From: Pelomonas sp. Root405
GTDB taxonomy: Bacteria > Pseudomonadota > Gammaproteobacteria > Burkholderiales > Burkholderiaceae_C
Direction of reading: 5' to 3'
DNA length: 64,000 nt
Assembly: GCF_001425165.1 (NCBI RefSeq)
Contig: NZ_LMDU01000001.1
Coordinates: forward strand, 1,209,311-1,273,310
The notes below the pieces were generated by a model, which did no database searches, had not been told where the DNA came from, and saw only the letters and a list, made by a program, of their open reading frames with translations. This document shows positions 60,396 to 64,000 of this stretch, in pieces; the stretch's first letter is position 1, and the number at the start of each line of letters is the position of its first letter. Position numbers and translations under genes: made by a program.

Positions 60396-62651
60396 TCAGC
60401 TGCCGATGCGGCCGCCGTCGTTCTTGGTGATCATCACCGTGGCCGAGCGCGGCCGGGCGGTGTCGCCGCCAGCGCCGTAGCCGCTGTTGCCCGGCCAGTG
60501 GCTGACGAACTTGCTGGGGTCGGCCAGGGCAGACACCGGCGTCTCGTCGCCCGGGTGCTGGACGTTGACGAACATCACCTTGCCATCGGGCGTCTCGCAC
60601 ATGCCGGTGATCTCGTTGCCCTTCGGGCCGACCAGGAAGCGCTTCAGCGTGGTCGCAGCGGGCTTCTTGCCCAGCGGCGTGGTCACCGACGTGCTGCCGT
60701 AGTTCAGCGTCAGCGGGCCGCCGTCGCCGACGGTGCCGGGCAGGGCGGCCAGCATCATGCAGTTGGTGGCGTCAGTGAAGGCGCCGTCGTCGGTCTGGAT
60801 CCAGCAGATGCCGGTGCTGGGGCTGAACACCAGGCCGTCGGGGCTGGAGAAGTCCTGGTCGGCAGTCAGGCCCGACAGGTTGACCAGGCCGGGCGACGCG
60901 GTGGACTCGGCGCCGAAGAGGTAGACGTCCCAGCTGAAGCTGCTCGCAGCCGGCTCGCCACCCGTTTCCTTCAGGCGCACGATGTGGCCGTTGACGTTGC
61001 CCTGCTGGACGGTAGCGGCGTCCTTGATGTCCGAGTAGGCGCGCGGGTTGGCGGCGTTGACCTGGGTCTGCGTGCCGGTCGGCGCGAGCCGGCGGCTGCT
61101 GTTGTTGGTCATCGTGAAATAGACCTCGCCGCTGGTCGGGTGGGTGCCGCACCACTCGGGGCGGTCCATCTTGGTGGCGCCGACGGCGTCGGCGGCCAGG
61201 CGGGCGTGGATCAGCACGTCGCCGTCATTGGCGAAGGCGTAGCCTGCGTAGCCGGCCACGGCCGGGTTGGCCATGCTCAGCTCGACCCAGTTGCCGCTGC
61301 CGTCGTCGTTGAACTTGGCGGCGTAGAGCTTGCCGTTGTCGAGGTATTTGTCGCCCGTGGCGATGCGGTCTGCCGGCGTCGCGTCCGCCGCCACCCAGCT
61401 GGCGCTGGAGACGAACTTGTAGACGTACTCGCCCTGCGCGTCGTCGCCCATGTAGACCGCCAGCGGCTTGCCGGCCACGGGCTTGCCAAAGGCGGCGCTC
61501 TCGTGGGCATAGCGGCCCAGTGCCGTGCGCTTCTTGATCAACGAGGTGGCGTTGTAGGGATCGATCTCGGTGATGTAGCCCTGGCCGTTGATCTCGTGGC
61601 GGTAGTCGTCGCTGCCGTCGGCCGACACGCCGGTGACGCTGGTGTTCCAGCGCGCGTATTTGTCGGCGGTACCGGCGGTTTCCCAGCCATAGCGGCTGGC
61701 GGCGGCGGCCGTCGCGGTGGCGTTGCGGCCATAGCGGGTCAGGGCCGCGTTGGCACCGGCGCTGCGCTTGGCGTTGTCGCCGGCGGCGCGGAAGAAGTAG
61801 CCGGTCCAGTTCTCTTCGCCGGTCAGCAGCGTGCCCCAGGGCGTCTTGCCGGTGCCGCAGTTGTTCAGCGTGCCGCGGGTCTTGGTGCCCGACGGCGAAA
61901 ACTTGGTGACCATCAGCGCATGGCCGCGCGCCGGGCCGGCGATCTCGATCTCGGTCAGGCCGGTGATGCGGCGGTTGAAGGCGGAGTCGCTCACCAGCGC
62001 GAACTTGCCGGCGGTCTTGCGGAACTCGGCGATCGCCACGCCGTGGGCGTCGACCTCGATGTCGGTCTCGCTGACCGGGCGGGGCAGGGCGCTGGGGCCG
62101 TTGGCATGCAGGAACTGCGGCGTGATGTATTCGAAGTTCATGCCCAGCAGCGCGCGCTCGCTGTTGGCGGCGTCGGGCGTGCCGGTGGCCGAGAGGCCGA
62201 AGTACTCCATGCCGTCATGGCAGTCGCCGGCGCGCTTGTCGAAGCCGCTGTCGGTGCCGTCGTTCTTGTAGGCCGCCACGCCGGCGAACAGCGGGTCGCC
62301 GGTGGCGAACACCACGCTGGCGGTGTAGCCGGCGGGCACGGTGATGGTGTCGTTGAGGTTCTTGGCCACGGCCGAGAAGGCCAGCAGCGTTTCCGCGGGC
62401 GCCGGCGCCGGCGCGGGGGCGGGCGTGGGGGCCGGTGTCGGAGTGGCGTCGCTGCCGCCGCAGGCAGTCAGCGCGCTGGCGCCGAAGGCGGCGGTCATCG
62501 CGGTACCGAAACTGCCGCGGAGCACGTTGCGGCGGCTCAGCCGCGCCTGCAGGACGGTTTCGAAGCGCGGGTTGTCGGAACGGTTGGAATCTTCGTCGTC
62601 GAAGGAGGTGGCAACTGGCAGGTCAGTGAGGCGGCTCATTGAAGATGACAT
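60396..62651 (-). CDS. phoX: PhoX family alkaline phosphatase, exported by Tat
   Basis: PhoX phosphatases release phosphate from organic phosphates outside the cytoplasm using Ca and Fe. The 751-residue protein has the Tat motif SRRNVLRGSFG (39-49) and then ALTACGGS, a lipobox-like Cys64, before an Ala/Pro linker (70-86), so a Tat-exported lipoprotein is possible. Family blocks include TLLTGEENWTGYFF, RYAHESAAFGKPVAGKPLAVYMGDD and HPGDETPVS. The start may be 62651 or 62639. A Pho box lies about 40 bp upstream. It fits the polyphosphate genes of this window. Confidence 0.93.
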   Translation of the reverse strand: MSSSMSRLTDLPVATSFDDEDSNRSDNPRFETVLQARLSRRNVLRGSFGTAMTAAFGASALTACGGSDATPTPAPTPAPAPAPAPAETLLAFSAVAKNLNDTITVPAGYTASVVFATGDPLFAGVAAYKNDGTDSGFDKRAGDCHDGMEYFGLSATGTPDAANSERALLGMNFEYITPQFLHANGPSALPRPVSETDIEVDAHGVAIAEFRKTAGKFALVSDSAFNRRITGLTEIEIAGPARGHALMVTKFSPSGTKTRGTLNNCGTGKTPWGTLLTGEENWTGYFFRAAGDNAKRSAGANAALTRYGRNATATAAAASRYGWETAGTADKYARWNTSVTGVSADGSDDYRHEINGQGYITEIDPYNATSLIKKRTALGRYAHESAAFGKPVAGKPLAVYMGDDAQGEYVYKFVSSASWVAADATPADRIATGDKYLDNGKLYAAKFNDDGSGNWVELSMANPAVAGYAGYAFANDGDVLIHARLAADAVGATKMDRPEWCGTHPTSGEVYFTMTNNSSRRLAPTGTQTQVNAANPRAYSDIKDAATVQQGNVNGHIVRLKETGGEPAASSFSWDVYLFGAESTASPGLVNLSGLTADQDFSSPDGLVFSPSTGICWIQTDDGAFTDATNCMMLAALPGTVGDGGPLTLNYGSTSVTTPLGKKPAATTLKRFLVGPKGNEITGMCETPDGKVMFVNVQHPGDETPVSALADPSKFVSHWPGNSGYGAGGDTARPRSATVMITKNDGGRIGS

Positions 62652-62677
62652 CCCGAAGGGTTGGAATAGAGCCGATC

Positions 62678-62711
62678 AGACTAGGTCCCCTTCGTGAAAT
62701 CGTCGTGAAAC
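62678..62711 (-). promoter_or_regulatory. Pho box and -10 of phoX
   Basis: On the minus strand GTTTCAC-GACG-ATTTCAC (62711-62694) has the 7-4-7 direct-repeat layout of a PhoB site (consensus CT[G/T]TCAT). Ten bases further lies TAGTCT (62683-62678), a -10-like box, which is the normal PhoB-activated promoter spacing. The start at 62651 follows about 20 nt past the likely transcript start. Confidence 0.75.
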
Positions 62712-62728
62712 GCCTGCCGGCGCCGCGT

Positions 62729-63544
62729 TCAATCGTTCAGCACGTCCTGCGGGGCGCCGAACATGAAGCAGTCGACGAAGCTGAAATAGAGCGACGCGTA
62801 GAACACCGTCGACAGCATCAGGCCAATCGCCATCAGCACCATGGGCGCGAACTGAGCCAGGCCGAGCAGGCCGAAGACCAGGCTGACGCAGCTGGCCACG
62901 GCCATCAGCAGGCCGCCCCACAGCAGCATGTTCACCAGGAAGGCGCCTTTGTTGCGCCACAGCGCCAGCGTGCTGGAGAACAGCGCCTGGGCGACGCCCT
63001 GGCCACCCCAGTGCACGAGGGCCGGCGCATGCCAGTAGGGCACCGACAGCAGGCCCATCAGGCCCAGCCGCGTGGCCAGGCCCCAGAACAGGCGCGGGTC
63101 GGTGGCGGCATTGGCGATGGCCTCGTTGTCGGCGTTGTCGGCAATCAGCTTTTGCAGGTCGCGCGTGCTGCCGCCGTCCACCCAGTCGGCCAGCAGGCCA
63201 ACGGTCAGCATGGCGCCGGCATAGGCAAAGCACAGCAGCAGCTGGCTGCGGCGGCGCTCGGGCGTCAGCTTCAGCGGCGCGACGAACACGCTGACCGTGG
63301 GCACCTTCTTCTGCAGCACCAGGTGGGTGGCCAGCATGAAACCCAGCGACAGCAGCGGCAGCGAAGCCATCGTCAGTACCAGCCCCACACCAGGGATGAG
63401 CATGACGGCGAAGCCGGCGAACAGGAAGAGGCCGAACAGCCCGGCCAACGCCAGCGGCTGGCGCTGGAAGACCTTGAAACCGTGGCGTATCCACAGCCGT
63501 CCATTGCGCGCCGGGACCTGCTGGAGGTGGAGTTGCATCGTCAT
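62729..63544 (-). CDS. BPSS1780 family membrane protein
   Basis: This 271-residue protein has six or so hydrophobic helices, with [23 protein letters not shown] near the start and [16 protein letters not shown] at the end, the wording of the BPSS1780 family restricted largely to Betaproteobacteria. Function unknown. Its ATG overlaps the thrB stop as ATGA, so it is co-translated with homoserine kinase, a known Burkholderiales linkage. Confidence 0.85.
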   Translation of the reverse strand: MTMQLHLQQVPARNGRLWIRHGFKVFQRQPLALAGLFGLFLFAGFAVMLIPGVGLVLTMASLPLLSLGFMLATHLVLQKKVPTVSVFVAPLKLTPERRRSQLLLCFAYAGAMLTVGLLADWVDGGSTRDLQKLIADNADNEAIANAATDPRLFWGLATRLGLMGLLSVPYWHAPALVHWGGQGVAQALFSSTLALWRNKGAFLVNMLLWGGLLMAVASCVSLVFGLLGLAQFAPMVLMAIGLMLSTVFYASLYFSFVDCFMFGAPQDVLND

Positions 63545-64000
63545 TCGGCGACCTCGCCGTGCAAGGCATGCCAGGGCTTGGCGATGCGCTCCCGCAGCAC
63601 GCGCTCGAAGTGGCCGGGGTCGTGCGCCTTCAGCAGCGAGGCCTCGCGCGGCAGGTGCAGGTCATAGAGGCGCGACACCCAGAAGCGCAGCGCCGCAGCG
63701 CGCAGCAGGGCCGGCAGCAGCCGGTGCTCGGCACCGGACAGCGGACGCTCGGTCTCATAGGCGGAGACGAAGACGCTGGCACGGTCTTCGACCAACCGGC
63801 CGTCGCTGAGGTCGATGCACCAGTCGTTCAGGCAGACGGCCAGGTCGAACAGCCATGTGTCGACGCCGGCGAAATAGAAGTCGAAGAAGCCGGTCAGGCG
63901 CTCGCGGCCCGGGCCCTCGCCGGGCTCGAACATCACGTTGTCGCGGAACAGGTCGGCATGGATGGGGCCCGAGGGCAGGTCGGCGTAACCGGCGGACGCT
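63541..64000 (-). CDS. thrB: homoserine kinase (APH-fold), partial at window edge
   Basis: The reading frame continues through the right window edge, so only the C-terminal about 152 codons are seen. The phosphotransferase-like block [15 protein letters not shown] (catalytic Asp in HADLFRDN) and [26 protein letters not shown] (metal-binding Asp) identify ThrB of the aminoglycoside-phosphotransferase fold. It phosphorylates homoserine in threonine synthesis. It is coupled to the BPSS1780 gene downstream. Confidence 0.92.
   Translation of the reverse strand, partial: ASAGYADLPSGPIHADLFRDNVMFEPGEGPGRERLTGFFDFYFAGVDTWLFDLAVCLNDWCIDLSDGRLVEDRASVFVSAYETERPLSGAEHRLLPALLRAAALRFWVSRLYDLHLPREASLLKAHDPGHFERVLRERIAKPWHALHGEVAE

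Overview
The window is a GC-rich chromosomal segment with dense, short-spaced genes. Its gene content points to a betaproteobacterium of the order Burkholderiales, probably the Roseateles/Rubrivivax/Leptothrix side. The pointers are a BPSS1780-type membrane protein next to thrB, an RpfE-family protein next to recJ, a PhoX phosphatase, and dispersed GC-rich hairpin elements of the kind common in this order. This is an inference from gene families; no rRNA is present to test it. Almost everything is chromosomal housekeeping. There is no prophage, insertion sequence, CRISPR array or origin.

Layout. 1-7.7 kb: tRNA-Thr, fbp, pepN, prfB (with its programmed frameshift), a secreted oligopeptidase B and an orphan DUF4212 subunit. 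7.7-16.2 kb: an alpha/beta hydrolase divergent from a GNAT, an acyl-CoA synthetase, an ECF43-like sigma factor overlapping a Ser/Thr kinase with TPRs, a membrane protein and a MaoC-like protein. 16.2-18.6 kb: a DUF2975/XRE operon carrying two unrecognised exported proteins. 18.6-24.7 kb: ybaK, mgtC-like, plsY, ridA-like, an SF1 helicase and a BlaI/M56 pair with clear operators. 24.8-36.5 kb: PPK2, a membrane-tethered glutaredoxin, a small secreted protein with VVVTG repeats, YciO and a divergent degenerate YciO paralogue, RNase AM, recJ, rpfE, ppk1-sixA, GFA and ppx. 36.5-48.3 kb: dienelactone hydrolase, ZIP transporter, UspA, a Rieske-DMT-sulfurtransferase operon, xseB-ispA-dxs, lysR/lysA and a degenerate HD-GYP protein. 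48.3-64 kb: ahpC-ahpF, rarD, a MoaD-like/Asp-box pair, a second PPK2, a solute-binding protein, GNAT-ychJ-truC, uvrD, a methyltransferase, a thioesterase, phoX (with a good Pho box), BPSS1780 and a partial thrB.

How the genes fit together. The strongest theme is phosphate and polyphosphate: PPK1 makes polyP, PPX degrades it, two PPK2 enzymes of different subtype can recharge nucleotides from it, and PhoX releases phosphate outside the cytoplasm from a promoter with Pho-box geometry. Other coherent units are the isoprenoid operon xseB-ispA-dxs, peroxide defence ahpC-ahpF, LysR control of lysA, and the sigma factor/kinase signalling pair.

The least explained items are the VVVTG-repeat secreted peptide, the inverted YciO pseudoenzyme pair, the MoaD-like/Asp-box pair, the non-RD kinase beside its sigma factor, and dispersed multi-hairpin elements that occur more than once in the window.
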